NCBI RefSeq assembly: GCF_000328565.1
Contig: NC_019966.1
Coordinates: 3,782,001 to 3,846,000 of the forward strand
Source of the DNA: Mycobacterium sp. JS623
Lineage (GTDB): Bacteria; Actinomycetota; Actinomycetes; Mycobacteriales; Mycobacteriaceae
Length of the DNA: 64,000 bases
Direction of reading: 5' to 3'
In this document: piece by piece, positions 23,589 to 35,552 of the stretch
Numbering within the stretch: the stretch's first letter is position 1
How the letters are laid out: each line of letters starts with the position of its first letter
The notes under the pieces: model-generated
What the model saw: only the letters and a program-made list of their open reading frames with translations
Told to the model about the DNA's origin: nothing
Databases searched by the model: none
Program-made: the position numbers and the translations under genes

Positions 23589-24844
23589 GCTGGCCACACC
23601 TCCGGATTCGGTCGAAATCGCACGGTCAGTTCACTGCCCTTTAGCTGCGCATCCATCACCACGCACCGCCGCAGGACAGATGCCAGCCGAACCCGGCGCC
23701 GCATACCGCCTGCGCCGATGATCAAGTCGTCGTCGACCCGTCCCAACGTCAATGCGGCGGAATCGACCTGCGGCAACTCTAGCCGCAACCGGTACACCGA
23801 TTCGAGTCCAGTTCCGGATTCCCGGTCGACGATCGGCCGCAGCGGACCCGGCGGTGGCGATCCGTCGCGCCGCCGCGCGCTGTCGAGCAATTCGCCGAGC
23901 GCCTTGGGGCCGATCGGCTCCCCCGCGAGGTGGGGAACGAGCACGAGCTTCACATCACCGATGGTGGTGTCCAGCTCGTCGAGCACCACCCGTTGCTCGG
24001 AGATGCGCTCCGAGTACCAATCGAAGGCAGGATGCTCGGGCAAATTCCGGTACTCGAACGAATCATCTTGAATCAGAATCTGATTGACGATCAGCTCGTC
24101 GACCCGCACGCCCATCAGGGCAAGCGAGCCCAGCGTGCGGACTGCTTCCGCCGCGACCACCCGCTCAGCCGTCATCACCAGGTATGCGCTGACGCGTTCG
24201 CCGTCGGTGAGCAATGACCCAAGCTGCTCGGTGCCGGCATGGATGCGCTCGACGAGTTCGATGATCGCCGCGGCGCGGGCATCGTCGGCACCGGTGGACA
24301 GTCGTCTGTGCCGCGGCCAGGCGCGCTCCAGGTACAGCCCGAAGGTCGCGGGCAACGTCAGCATCCGTAGCGCATCAGCGGTGGACGCACAGTCGACCAC
24401 CACGTGGTCCCAGTCTCCCGACGCGGCGAGTTCGCCGACCTCGTGAAGGCCGAGCACCTCCTGGATGCCCGGCAACGCCGAAAGTTCTTCTGGGGCAATG
24501 TCTCCCACATCCGACTCGGGAAAACGGCCGGACAGCAGGCCTGCGATCTGGCGCCACCGCGTCTCCAGCAGCGCGAGCGTGTCCAGGGCAAGCGCATCGA
24601 GGAAGCCGCCACCGACGTCGGCGTCGTCGGCCAGCACCCGGGTGGGCTCACGAAGACCGGTCGGAGTGACGGTGGTGCCGAGCACGTCGCCGATCGAATG
24701 CGCCTGATCGGTCGAAACGATCAGCACCCGCTGCCCGGCGCGCGCGTCGCGCACCGCGGTGGCGGTGGCCAATGTTGACTTACCTACCCCGCCCTTGCCG
24801 ACGAAGAGACTGATCCGGGCGTTAGTCGGGGCACGCGAACTCAC
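23585..24844 (-). CDS. ArsA/Get3-like ATPase (Rv2184c-type)
   Basis: A 419-aa SIMIBI-class ATPase with the deviant Walker A GKGGVGKST at 16-24 and the switch region VSTDQAHSIGDVLG. One ATPase half is present, unlike double-headed ArsA of arsenite pumps, and there is no arsenite operon around it. Membrane-protein targeting or lipid-related roles are possible but unproven. It is followed by the Cys-motif gene (4-bp overlap) and preceded by an SRPBCC gene 22 bp upstream. Confidence 0.86.
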   Translation of the reverse strand: MSSRAPTNARISLFVGKGGVGKSTLATATAVRDARAGQRVLIVSTDQAHSIGDVLGTTVTPTGLREPTRVLADDADVGGGFLDALALDTLALLETRWRQIAGLLSGRFPESDVGDIAPEELSALPGIQEVLGLHEVGELAASGDWDHVVVDCASTADALRMLTLPATFGLYLERAWPRHRRLSTGADDARAAAIIELVERIHAGTEQLGSLLTDGERVSAYLVMTAERVVAAEAVRTLGSLALMGVRVDELIVNQILIQDDSFEYRNLPEHPAFDWYSERISEQRVVLDELDTTIGDVKLVLVPHLAGEPIGPKALGELLDSARRRDGSPPPGPLRPIVDRESGTGLESVYRLRLELPQVDSAALTLGRVDDDLIIGAGGMRRRVRLASVLRRCVVMDAQLKGSELTVRFRPNPEVWPA

Positions 24845-24866
24845 ATCGGGTCGGGGTGGTGGGAGA

Positions 24867-25304
24867 TCACTCAGCCTCTACTCGTTTCTTGAGGTCCTTC
24901 AATGCGGTATCCGTCAGCCTGCGCTCGGCCTTGCGCTTGAGTAGCCCGATCATCGGGATGATCAGATCGACCGAGAGTTCGTAGGTGACATCGGTGCCAG
25001 AACCCTTGGGCGACAGCCGATATGCGCCGTCCAACGACTTCAGCAACGAGCTGGACACCAGGCTCCACTTCACTGATCCGCGGTCGGCGGGCCAGTCGTA
25101 GGCCAGCACCATGGTGTCCTTGAGGACGGTGGCGTCCAACACCAGGCGAGCGGTCTTGGGATAACCCTCGGCGTCGGCCTCGAGTACCTCGGTCTCCTTG
25201 TACTCGGCGACCCAGTCCGGGTAGGAGCCGATGTCGGCGATGACGTCCATCACCGTTGAAGGATCGGCATCGATGTAGATGGTCTGCGCCGTCTTGTCCG
25301 CCAC
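24867..25304 (-). CDS. SRPBCC (START-like) family protein (Rv2185c/TB16.3-type)
   Basis: A 145-aa helix-grip protein of the polyketide cyclase/dehydrase group. TIYIDADPSTVMDVIADIGS and YPDWVAEYKETEVL form the typical N-terminal strand-helix pair, and the C-terminal long helix is LKRKAERRLTDTALKDLKKR. Such proteins bind hydrophobic ligands in an internal cavity; the ligand is unknown. It is upstream of, and probably co-transcribed with, the ArsA-like ATPase gene. Confidence 0.85.
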   Translation of the reverse strand: MADKTAQTIYIDADPSTVMDVIADIGSYPDWVAEYKETEVLEADAEGYPKTARLVLDATVLKDTMVLAYDWPADRGSVKWSLVSSSLLKSLDGAYRLSPKGSGTDVTYELSVDLIIPMIGLLKRKAERRLTDTALKDLKKRVEAE

Positions 25305-25344
25305 GATAAAAACTTACCTCCCCCTGCGTGGTTCGGCCGAAGTA

Positions 25345-25734
25345 TCAGGCCAGGCGCGAGACGCCCACCGGGCGTGTCGCCTCGAGTGTCCGCTTCACCT
25401 CGAACGCCATGTTCTTACCCGCCACCCGGCGGCGATGATTCATCCTCGCCAGGTTCATCTTGGCCAGCTGCCACGCCGCCACCCCCGCGGGTTCAGCGTG
25501 CAGGAAATAGTGCAGCACCACCCCGTCCAGAACGGGCTCCAGCCAGATCTCCATGGTCCCGGTCAGCGCGCCGGCCACCGTCCAGCGGTGCCCCGCCGCT
25601 CCGCGGTCCTCGACGACTGTCAGCAGCAGGTCGGGCCACCACCGGCGCCAGCTCGCGGGGTCGCCGATGGCCCGGCCCACCTCGGCGGGATCGGCCGCAA
25701 CGAACGTCTCGTCCGCGATCTGGATGCTGTTCAT
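25345..25734 (-). CDS. SRPBCC family protein (Rv2186c-type)
   Basis: A second small START-like protein, 129 aa, beginning MNSIQIADETFVAADPAEVG and ending in a basic helix (MNHRRRVAGKNMAFEVKRTL). The fold call rests on the Trp-rich ASWRRWWPDLLL loop after the first helix. It precedes the other SRPBCC gene by 40 bp on the same strand. ATG 25734 is chosen over an in-frame TTG 9 bp upstream. Ligand unknown. Confidence 0.8.
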   Translation of the reverse strand: MNSIQIADETFVAADPAEVGRAIGDPASWRRWWPDLLLTVVEDRGAAGHRWTVAGALTGTMEIWLEPVLDGVVLHYFLHAEPAGVAAWQLAKMNLARMNHRRRVAGKNMAFEVKRTLEATRPVGVSRLA

Positions 25735-25831
25735 GGCATACAAGCTTCACATACGCATCGACCACCGCCGAGGGTGGCCGACTAGGCTGTGGACGGCAAA
25801 GTCGCTAGTAATCCCCCGAGAGGTCTAGATC

Positions 25832-27624
<1,793 letters not shown>

Positions 27625-27628
<4 letters not shown>

Positions 27629-28752
27629 AGCAACTCGGCAAGGCGCTGCGCCTTGCCACTCCACTGCCAGTTGTCGACGACCCAGCGCCGGCCCGCTTCG
27701 CCCATCCGCGCGGCGCGGTCGGGGTCGGCGAGCAGATCGCTGACCGACGCTGCGATCGCTCCGACGTCCCAGCCGTCGACCACCACTCCCGTTTCGCCGT
27801 CGACGACTGTCTCGGGTGCACCGCCGGATCGGCCTGCGACAACCGGCACACCCGTCGACGATGCTTCCAGAAAGACGATGCCGAGGCCCTCGACGTCCAG
27901 GCCAGCACCGCGGGTGCGGCATGGCATCGCAAAGACGTCGGCAAGCGCGTGGTGCGCAGGCAGTTCGTCGCCGGGCACCCCCTCGGTGAACACGACGTGC
28001 TCGGCCACGCCGAAGCTGTGTGCCAGCCGCCGCAGCGAGGTCAGGTACGGGCCGCCGCCGACGATCACGAGCGCGGCGCCCGGCACGCGCTGGCGGATCG
28101 CGGGCATCGCCCGGATCAACATGTCCTGGCCCTTGCGAGGCACCAGTCGTGACAGACACACCACCACCGGCCGCTCCCCCAGTCGATAGCGGGCGCGCAG
28201 CTCCGCTCGAGCTACCTCGTCAGGCGCGAACCGGTCGGTGTCCACGCCCGGCGGAAGGTGCTCGAGCGCGGCCTTCGCACCGAATGCCGACGCAAACCGG
28301 CCGCGGGTGTACTGGCTGACGTAGGTGACCACGTCGGTTCCAGTTCCGATGCGCCGCAACGCAGTTCGGGCCACCGGCAGCATCGACCAGCCGACCTCGT
28401 GGCCGTGGGTGCTGGCGATGACGCGGCCTGCACCCGCGTCGCGGGCCAACGGCGCCATCAGCGCCAGCGGCGCGGCGGCACCGAACCACACGGTCTCGGC
28501 GTCGTGCCGCTTGATCAGCTCGCGCATCCGGCCGGCCACCGATGGCGCGGGCAGCATCAGCGTGCCGGGGTGGCGGGTGATCTCGTAGGCGGCGTCACGA
28601 TCGAACTCGTCGGCACCCTTCCACTTGGGCGCATAGACCGTCAGCGTGTGCGTCCCCGCCGCAACCACGTGGTCGACCAGTTCTTGTAGGTACGACTGGA
28701 TGCCGCCGCGGCGTGGCGGAAAGTCATTGGTAACCAGCAGAACCCGGCTCAT
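27625..28752 (-). CDS. pimB: GDP-mannose-dependent PIM1 alpha-(1->6)-mannosyltransferase PimB'
   Basis: Cytoplasmic-face GT4 glycosyltransferase that adds the second mannose to phosphatidylinositol mannoside. The 375-aa protein begins [20 protein letters not shown] (Gly-rich acceptor loop), has [18 protein letters not shown] at the donor domain, and [19 protein letters not shown], the E-x7-E-like motif. ATG at 28752 fits homologues; the frame is open 36 bp further. It feeds the PIM precursor to the lipomannan enzymes encoded upstream in this window. Confidence 0.94.
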
Positions 28753-28763
28753 TGCCAGACAGG

Positions 28764-29591
28764 CTAACCGGACATCCAGTGCCGCCACTGCGCGAGCACC
28801 GTCGGCAGGTCGGCGCCGAGGGTGTCACGCACGGCGGTGGCGGGGTCCGGATGTCCCGGCGCGCAGGCCCGCACGTACAGCGCCCGCAGCGCCTCGGTGC
28901 CGTACGCGTCGGCGACGAACCGAGTGAACCACCACGCCCGGTCGTAGGCCTGCGACCCTGCGGGGCCCGGGTCGCTCAATTCGGCGTCGGTGGGCAATTG
29001 CGCCAACTGCGCGGCATTCTGCGGTCGTGGCATTGCCGGGCGGCCGACGAAATCGGCGACGCCTTCCGTTAGCCAGCGCGGCGCGTCGGCAGCAGTCACC
29101 GCGCGCGATGCGAAGTGAAAAAGCTCGTGGCGCAACACTATTCGCAATGACGCATCGCTCATGGCCGTCGCGCCAGGGGCGAACATGATGCGTTCGGCAG
29201 TGGTGGTGGCCGCGACGTCGGGGCCACCGCCTGCCAGCGTGCCGAACTCGGCGTCCGTGCCGGCCGCGACGATGACGACGTCACGCGGCCAGTCGGCACC
29301 CCAGAACTCCGTGACAGCCCGCGCGGCGCCGTTCATCTCCGGTGCGATACGGGCCAGCAGTGGCGCCGTGCGCGCTCCAAGGCCCACCAGGTGAACAGTG
29401 CGCCCATCGTCGAGGGTCTCGGCGCTCGACGCAGAAGTGGGTGTGGTGAGCGACGCCGGTGCGGCGATAACAGGGTGCGCCGGTTCCGACGGCGGCCTGC
29501 CAACCAGCAACAGCCCACAGACCAGCTCGGTGATCAGAATCGCCGCGAGCCGGCGACGGTCAGTAGCGGCGGACGTTGTGGATCGGCGCAT
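28764..29591 (-). CDS. Secreted/anchored zinc metallopeptidase, peptidase MA-like (Rv2189c-type)
   Basis: A 275-aa protein with an N-terminal hydrophobic signal/anchor (LAAILITELVCGLLLVG) and a gluzincin-type active site: HELFH (HExxH) followed 17 residues later by TEGVADFVG, whose Glu is the likely third zinc ligand. Function in mycobacteria is not established; a cell-wall or periplasmic target is probable. The gene start overlaps the 3' end of the NlpC/P60 gene by 32 bp, so the two are likely an operon. Confidence 0.82.
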   Translation of the reverse strand: MRRSTTSAATDRRRLAAILITELVCGLLLVGRPPSEPAHPVIAAPASLTTPTSASSAETLDDGRTVHLVGLGARTAPLLARIAPEMNGAARAVTEFWGADWPRDVVIVAAGTDAEFGTLAGGGPDVAATTTAERIMFAPGATAMSDASLRIVLRHELFHFASRAVTAADAPRWLTEGVADFVGRPAMPRPQNAAQLAQLPTDAELSDPGPAGSQAYDRAWWFTRFVADAYGTEALRALYVRACAPGHPDPATAVRDTLGADLPTVLAQWRHWMSG

Positions 29592-30690
29592 TGTCGACGG
29601 GGGCGACCCGCACCGGCACGCCGAAGGTCGAGGCGTGCACCATCATGCCGTCGCCGATATAGATGCCTACGTGCGACGCGTCGGAGTAGTACGTCACCAG
29701 GTCGCCCGGCTGCATCTGATCCATCGACACCGGCTGCCCGCCCTGAGCGAGCGCCTGGCTGGAGTGCGGCAACGAGATGCCTGCCTGCTGGAAGGACCAC
29801 ATCACCAGTCCGGAGCAGTCGAATTGGCCCGGGCCCGAGCCGCCCCAGACGTAAGGAGAGCCGATCCGGCTCAGCGCGGCCTGGATGACGGTGGCCGCCT
29901 CGGGCGATCCGCCCCCGGGTTCGGCACCCGGCGGTGCCACGTCACCAGGCGGAATGCCCTCTGGCGGGGCAGCCAAGATGTTGGGATCAGCCGGCGGCGC
30001 CGCGTCCGGTGGCGGTGGCGCCGGAATGGGCGGCAGGGCCGCGAGCGCGTCACGCTGGGCGGGGGTCAGTACCTCGTACTGGGATTTGACGATCGCGATC
30101 TGCACCTGCAGCTTGCTTTGCTTGGATTGCAGGTCGGCCCGCACCGCGGCAGCCTGCTCGGCGGCGGTCTTGGCGTCGGCGGCGGACTTGGCGGATGCCT
30201 GCTCGGCGAGCGCGGCCTGCTGGCCGATGTCGCGGTAGCTCTTCATCTGCGCCGACATTTCGGACGCCATCACACGCTGGACCGCGAGCTGATCGATCAG
30301 ACCCTGCGGCGAGCTGGCGGTGAGCATCGCGTCGAGGCCGTCGGTCCTGCCGCCCATGTATTGCGCGGCAGCTAACTTGTCGACCGACATCTGGAACGTT
30401 GCCAATTGCGATTTCGCGGAGTCGACCGCTGCTACGTCGGCCGCGTGTTTTGCTTCGGCGGCCTGCTGCGCTGCCAGCTTGTTATTCAAATCCAGCTGTG
30501 CCGAATGCATCGCTTCCGTTGTTTGTTCGGCTTGCCGAGACAACTCATTGAGTTTTGCCAACGCGTCATCAGCGGGGTCGGCCTGCACATTGCCAGCGAC
30601 AATGCCGCCGAACACCGTTAACCCTGCTATCGCACCAATTAGGGGTCGCTTAAAACGACGGGTGAACCGGTGCGTGCGGGCGAGCCTCAA
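29560..30690 (-). CDS. NlpC/P60 peptidoglycan endopeptidase (Rv2190c-type)
   Basis: Secreted cell-wall hydrolase of 376 aa. Signal peptide at about 14-37 (LIGAIAGLTVFGGIVAGNVQA), a long coiled-coil region (about 40-205), a Pro-rich linker (220-262), then the NlpC/P60 domain with catalytic Cys292 in DCSGLV, His340 in HVGIYIG and a third residue near His352. The coiled coil may autoinhibit or tether, as in RipA-like proteins. The start is TTG with AAGGA upstream. The leader has strong inverted repeats. Confidence 0.92.
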   Translation of the reverse strand: MRLARTHRFTRRFKRPLIGAIAGLTVFGGIVAGNVQADPADDALAKLNELSRQAEQTTEAMHSAQLDLNNKLAAQQAAEAKHAADVAAVDSAKSQLATFQMSVDKLAAAQYMGGRTDGLDAMLTASSPQGLIDQLAVQRVMASEMSAQMKSYRDIGQQAALAEQASAKSAADAKTAAEQAAAVRADLQSKQSKLQVQIAIVKSQYEVLTPAQRDALAALPPIPAPPPPDAAPPADPNILAAPPEGIPPGDVAPPGAEPGGGSPEAATVIQAALSRIGSPYVWGGSGPGQFDCSGLVMWSFQQAGISLPHSSQALAQGGQPVSMDQMQPGDLVTYYSDASHVGIYIGDGMMVHASTFGVPVRVAPVDNAPIHNVRRY

Positions 30691-30795
30691 GATTTGCGTC
30701 CTTCAGATGCCGTGACGAAACCGCGTCGAACTGCTCTTAGGTCTCAGACAGGTTACGAAACGGCATCGGCCTTGTCCAACAGAAGACGCAAATTT
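30691..30795 (-). promoter_or_regulatory. Nested inverted-repeat leader before the NlpC/P60 gene
   Basis: On the minus strand ATTTGCGTC (30793-30785) can pair with GACGCAAAT (30700-30692), whose 5' side abuts the SD AAGGA and whose 3' end stops 2 nt before the TTG start. Inside it GATGCCGT (30767-30760) pairs with ACGGCATC (30713-30706), and GTAACC/GGTTTC gives a further short helix. The outer stem would hide the start region. A TTGATA/TTAAAT promoter-like pair overlaps the outer 5' arm, so whether that arm is transcribed from it is uncertain. Confidence 0.5.
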
Positions 30796-30843
30796 AACAG
30801 CTGCCTCAGAGATCGTTATCAACGACCCCGTAAACGAATGTGG

Positions 30844-31047
30844 TTACGCCACGCCAGAATCGCTGACCCGGCGAATCGGCACCAGCCTCAGCCGCGGCGC
30901 AAGGCCGACGTCGGCGAGCACTTCGAGCGCCTTGCGCTCGTCGTCGAGCAACGTCTCGGGCACGCCGAGCAACACGCTGACGACACAGTCCTGGCATCCG
31001 GGACCGCGCACCGCGCAGTCGTCGCAGTCGATCTTCACCGTGCCCAT
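30844..31047 (-). CDS. Small CxxC-x6-CxxC protein
   Basis: A 67-aa conserved-looking protein that I cannot name. MGTVKIDCDDCAVRGPGCQD holds Cys8, Cys11 and Cys18, with Cys21 next, a spacing suited to a zinc knuckle or redox pair. The C-terminal half is helical and charged, ending in a basic LRLVPIRRV. The ATG at 31047 has AGAGGA 7 nt upstream. It lies on the same strand as the NlpC/P60 gene, 153 bp ahead, and is divergent from the exonuclease gene. Confidence 0.75.
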   Translation of the reverse strand: MGTVKIDCDDCAVRGPGCQDCVVSVLLGVPETLLDDERKALEVLADVGLAPRLRLVPIRRVSDSGVA

Positions 31048-31169
31048 TTGGCTGTCCTCTCGATCGGTGTTGTCCGCACGGTATCGCCAGGCACCGACAG
31101 GCAACGCCGAGTAATTGACCCTCCGCGTGGCAACCCGTGGCTGTCGGAGTCAGTGCCTACCTTCAGCGC

Positions 31170-33005
31170 ATGGGGCAGCTGAGCTTCGCGGATGTCGATC
31201 CGCTTGCTGATGTCTCGCTGCGGGAGACCACCTTCGTCGTCGTGGATCTGGAAACCACCGGCGGCAGGCCGTCGGGCGAGGGCCACGACGCGATCACCGA
31301 GATCGGGGCGGTGAAAGTGCGGGGCGGTGAGGTGCTCGGCGAGCTGGCCACGCTCGTCGACCCTGGCCGCAGCATCCCCCCACAGATCGTTGCCCTCACG
31401 GGCATCACCACGGCCATGGTCTGCAACGCCCCGACCATCGATTCGGTGTTGCCATCGTTCCTGGAGTTCTCCCGCGGCGCGGTTCTCGTCGCGCACAACG
31501 CCGGCTTCGACATCGGCTTCCTGCGCGCGGCCGCCGAACGCCTCCACATCACCTGGCCCAAGCCCGCTGTGTTGTGCACGGTGAAGCTGGCGCGCCGGGT
31601 GCTCACCCGCGACGAGGCCCCAAGCGTGCGGCTGTCCGCCCTGGCCCGGCTGTTCAATGCGACCACCACCCCGACACACCGCGCGCTCGACGACGCCCGC
31701 GCGACCGTCGACGTGCTGCACGGCCTGATCGAGCGGGTCGGCAACCAGGGTGTGCACACCTACACCGACCTGCGGTCCTACCTGCCCGATGTGACACCGG
31801 CCCAGCGCAGCAAGCGGCATCTGGCGAAGGCGCTGCCGCATTGCCCAGGCGTCTATCTGTTCCGCGGACCGTCGGCCGAGGTACTGTATGTCGGGACGGC
31901 CGTGGATCTGCGAAGGCGGGTCGGCCAGTATTTCAACGGCGCCGATCCGCGCACCCGCATCAAGGAGATGGCGTCTCTGGCGACGGCCGTCGATCACGTC
32001 GAGTGCGCACACGACCTCGAGGCCGGAGTGCGCGAACTGCGACTGCTCGCCGCGCATGCACCGCCGTACAACCGCCGCTCGAAGTTTCCCCGCCGCTGGT
32101 GGTGGGTGGCACTGACAGACGAGGCGTTCCCGCGGTTTTCCACAGTGCGAACACCGAAGCGCAACACCGCAATTGGGCCATTTCGGGCACGCGCCGACGC
32201 CGTTGAGACCGCCGCGCTGCTGGCCCGGTTCACCGGCGTACGCACCTGCACCACCCGCCTTGGCCGCTTTTCGCTGCATGCGTGTCCCGAGCGTGAGCTC
32301 TCGCCATGCCCCGCGCCGCAGGGCATCACCGGAACCGAATACGCCGCCGCGCCCGCCCGTGCCGTCGAGCTGATCGAAGGCGGCGACAGCCGTGCGCTGG
32401 ATGCGGTACTCGCGCACATCGCCGACCTGGCCGAGCGCAACCGCTATGAAACTGCCGCCCGCATGCGCGACCACGCCGCCGCGGCCATCGACGTGCTGTG
32501 GCGCGGCCAACGGCTGCGGGCGCTGGCCGCAGTCGACGAATTGGTCGCCGCCCGCCCGGACGGCGACGGCGGCTGGCACCTCGCCGTGATCCGGTACGGC
32601 CAGCTGGCCGCGGCCGGCAACGCCAGTCGCGGTGTGCCACCCATGCCGGTTATCAACGCCATTTGCGTTGGCGCACAAGCGGTTCTGCCGACGACGGCCC
32701 CGCTTGGCGGTGCGCTTGTCGAGGAGACCGCGCTGATTACGCGCTGGCTTGCCCAGCCCGGCGTGCGCATCGTGCGCGCCGAACCAGGATGGGCATCACC
32801 GGTCGCGGCGGCGGGACGCTTGGCGCAGTGGGCGGCAACGGCCAGATCCGCCCGCGCGGCGGCCGAACAGAAGCTGGGTTCAGACCTTTTGAGTGAACCC
32901 CACCCAACGCGCGAGCAGCTTTTCGGCCGCCCCGGAGTCGATCGCCTCGGCGGCGCGGGCCAGTCCCGACTCCCAGGCGGGCACCCATTTGGCGTCGCTG
33001 GCTAG
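31170..33005 (+). CDS. DEDDh exonuclease / GIY-YIG nuclease fusion (Rv2191-type)
   Basis: A 611-aa two-domain DNA-repair-like protein. The N-terminal DnaQ-type exonuclease has [10 protein letters not shown] (Asp26, Glu28), [12 protein letters not shown], and [10 protein letters not shown]. From about 224 a UvrC/Cho-like GIY-YIG domain follows ([27 protein letters not shown]). No UvrC RNase H-like domain is obvious. A role in excision repair is inferred. ATG 31170 is chosen; GTG 31137 is in frame. The last 126 bp overlap the 3' end of trpD, so the C-terminal ~40 residues are encoded antisense to a conserved gene. Confidence 0.85.
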   Translation: MGQLSFADVDPLADVSLRETTFVVVDLETTGGRPSGEGHDAITEIGAVKVRGGEVLGELATLVDPGRSIPPQIVALTGITTAMVCNAPTIDSVLPSFLEFSRGAVLVAHNAGFDIGFLRAAAERLHITWPKPAVLCTVKLARRVLTRDEAPSVRLSALARLFNATTTPTHRALDDARATVDVLHGLIERVGNQGVHTYTDLRSYLPDVTPAQRSKRHLAKALPHCPGVYLFRGPSAEVLYVGTAVDLRRRVGQYFNGADPRTRIKEMASLATAVDHVECAHDLEAGVRELRLLAAHAPPYNRRSKFPRRWWWVALTDEAFPRFSTVRTPKRNTAIGPFRARADAVETAALLARFTGVRTCTTRLGRFSLHACPERELSPCPAPQGITGTEYAAAPARAVELIEGGDSRALDAVLAHIADLAERNRYETAARMRDHAAAAIDVLWRGQRLRALAAVDELVAARPDGDGGWHLAVIRYGQLAAAGNASRGVPPMPVINAICVGAQAVLPTTAPLGGALVEETALITRWLAQPGVRIVRAEPGWASPVAAAGRLAQWAATARSARAAAEQKLGSDLLSEPHPTREQLFGRPGVDRLGGAGQSRLPGGHPFGVAG

Positions 33006-33950
33006 ACCCGCGTGAGCCACCATCGCGCCAGCCGCGTTGAGTACGACCGCATCGCGGACCGGACCCTTCGCCCCGCTGAACACCGAACGGACTTCCGCGG
33101 CATTGGATTCCGCGTCGCCGCCGACCAACTCGGAGATGTGGGCACGCGCGAACCCGAAGGCCGCCGGATCGAAAGTCAGCCGCTCGACGGTGCCGGCCTG
33201 CACCCGCCAGATGGTGCTCGTCGTCGTGGTGGTGAGTTCGTCCAACCCGTCGTCTCCGTGCACCACCAGCACGCTGGACCGGCGGGTGGCGAACACCCCG
33301 GCCATCACCTCGGCAAGTTCGCCCCATGCGCAGCCGATCAGGCCTGCTCGTGGTGAGGCCGGATTGGTCAGCGGCCCAAGCAGATTGAAGACCGTCGGCA
33401 CCCCGATCTCGCGGCGCACCACCCCCGCGTGCCGGTACGACGGATGGAACTGCGGGGCGAACGCGAAGCCGATGCCGACTTCGGCCACGCTGCGGGCGAC
33501 ATCGTCGGGCCCCAGGTCGATGCGCACGCCGAGCGCCTCGAGCGTGTCGGCGCCGCCGGACAGCGACGATGCCGCCCGGTTGCCGTGTTTGATCACCGGA
33601 ACTCCGGCCGCGGCCACCACGATCGCCGCCATCGTCGAGAGGTTGACGGTGTTTGCCCCGTCGCCGCCGGTGCCGACCACGTCAACGGTGTCGTTGCCGA
33701 TCATCGCCCCCGGTAGATCGGTCGGCACTCGCCGTGCGTGCTTGAGCATCGTGTCGGCCAGCTCGGTCACCTCACCCGACGTCGGCCGCTTCATTTTCAT
33801 CGCCACGCCGAAGCCCGCGATCTGCGCGGGAGTCGCCGCGCCGGTCATGATCTGGTCCATCGCCCAGGCGGCCTGTCCACCGAGCAGCGCCTGACCTGTG
33901 GTCAAGCGGCCGAGAACCTGGGGCCACGTCGGAGCGTCGGAAGAAGTCAC
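32880..33950 (-). CDS. trpD: Anthranilate phosphoribosyltransferase TrpD
   Basis: Second enzyme of tryptophan synthesis, joining anthranilate to PRPP. The 356-aa protein contains the PRPP/Mg motif [15 protein letters not shown] (92-106), GNRAASS and the anthranilate tunnel residues around [18 protein letters not shown] start at 33950 with GATAAT 6 nt upstream and no SD indicates a leaderless mRNA. It stands alone, away from other trp genes. Confidence 0.96.
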   Translation of the reverse strand: MTSSDAPTWPQVLGRLTTGQALLGGQAAWAMDQIMTGAATPAQIAGFGVAMKMKRPTSGEVTELADTMLKHARRVPTDLPGAMIGNDTVDVVGTGGDGANTVNLSTMAAIVVAAAGVPVIKHGNRAASSLSGGADTLEALGVRIDLGPDDVARSVAEVGIGFAFAPQFHPSYRHAGVVRREIGVPTVFNLLGPLTNPASPRAGLIGCAWGELAEVMAGVFATRRSSVLVVHGDDGLDELTTTTTSTIWRVQAGTVERLTFDPAAFGFARAHISELVGGDAESNAAEVRSVFSGAKGPVRDAVVLNAAGAMVAHAGLASDAKWVPAWESGLARAAEAIDSGAAEKLLARWVGFTQKV

Positions 33951-34674
<724 letters not shown>

Positions 34675-34715
34675 CTAATCGGGTCTCGCCGATGCGTCCG
34701 TTTAGAAGGAGTTCG

Positions 34716-35552
34716 ATGACCGACAAGTCCCGCGGAGCCGGACGGCCGGCGACATTGAACCGCCGTCGGCTGCGCCGGCGTCTATCGGCAGCACTGCTGC
34801 TGCTGGTCGGACTGGCAGTCGCCGGTGGCCTGGCGGCCACCCTCACCCCCACACCCCAGGTCGCGGTCGCCGACGAGTCGTCGTCGGCGTTGCTGCGCAC
34901 CGGCAAGCAGCTGTTCGACACCTCGTGTGTCAGCTGCCACGGCGTCAACCTGCAAGGCGTGCCGGACCGCGGGCCCAGCTTGATCGGCGTCGGTGAGGCG
35001 GCCGTCTACTTCCAGGTGTCGACCGGCCGGATGCCCGCGATGCGCGGTGAGGCTCAGGCGGCCCGCAAGCCACCGATCTTCGACGAGTCGCAGATCGACG
35101 CGCTTGGCGCCTACGTGCAGGCCAACGGCGGTGGCCCAACGGTTCCCCGCGATAACAACGGGGCCATCGCCCAGCATTCCCTGCTCGGCTCCGATGTGGC
35201 CCGCGGCGGCGACCTGTTCCGGCTCAACTGCGCGTCGTGCCACAACTTCACCGGCAAGGGCGGCGCGCTGTCATCGGGCAAGTACGCACCCGACCTCTCG
35301 GAGGCCGAGCCCGCGCAGATCTACACCGCGATGTTGACCGGTCCGCAGAACATGCCGAAGTTCTCCGACCGGCAGCTCTCCCCTGAACAGAAGAAGGACA
35401 TCGTGGCCTATGTCCGGATGGCGACCGAGGCGCCTGACCCGGGCGGCTACGGCCTTGGCGGCTTCGGACCGTCGTCGGAGGGCATGGCGATGTGGATTAT
35501 CGGCATCGTGGCCGTCATCGGCGCGGCGCTGTGGATCGGAGCGCGGGCATGA
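34716..35552 (+). CDS. qcrC: Menaquinol-cytochrome c reductase, diheme cytochrome c subunit QcrC
   Basis: Actinobacterial c1-type subunit with two c-hemes, passing electrons directly to the aa3 oxidase. The 278-aa protein has an N-terminal TM helix (about 23-43), heme sites CVSCH (71-75) and CASCH (172-176), and a C-terminal TM helix ([17 protein letters not shown]). ATG 34716 follows AGAAGGAG by 4 nt. The stop overlaps the qcrA start (ATGA). Confidence 0.96.
   Translation: MTDKSRGAGRPATLNRRRLRRRLSAALLLLVGLAVAGGLAATLTPTPQVAVADESSSALLRTGKQLFDTSCVSCHGVNLQGVPDRGPSLIGVGEAAVYFQVSTGRMPAMRGEAQAARKPPIFDESQIDALGAYVQANGGGPTVPRDNNGAIAQHSLLGSDVARGGDLFRLNCASCHNFTGKGGALSSGKYAPDLSEAEPAQIYTAMLTGPQNMPKFSDRQLSPEQKKDIVAYVRMATEAPDPGGYGLGGFGPSSEGMAMWIIGIVAVIGAALWIGARA

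Noticed and set aside
23584..24844. Arsenite-resistance ATPase
   Set aside because: Single ATPase half, no arsB, arsR or arsC nearby and lipid-type neighbours, so the ArsA label only reflects the fold.
30691..30843. c-di-AMP (ydaO-type) riboswitch before the NlpC/P60 gene
   Set aside because: Position is right, but I do not see the conserved core or pseudoknot elements; only an unassigned stem structure is supported.
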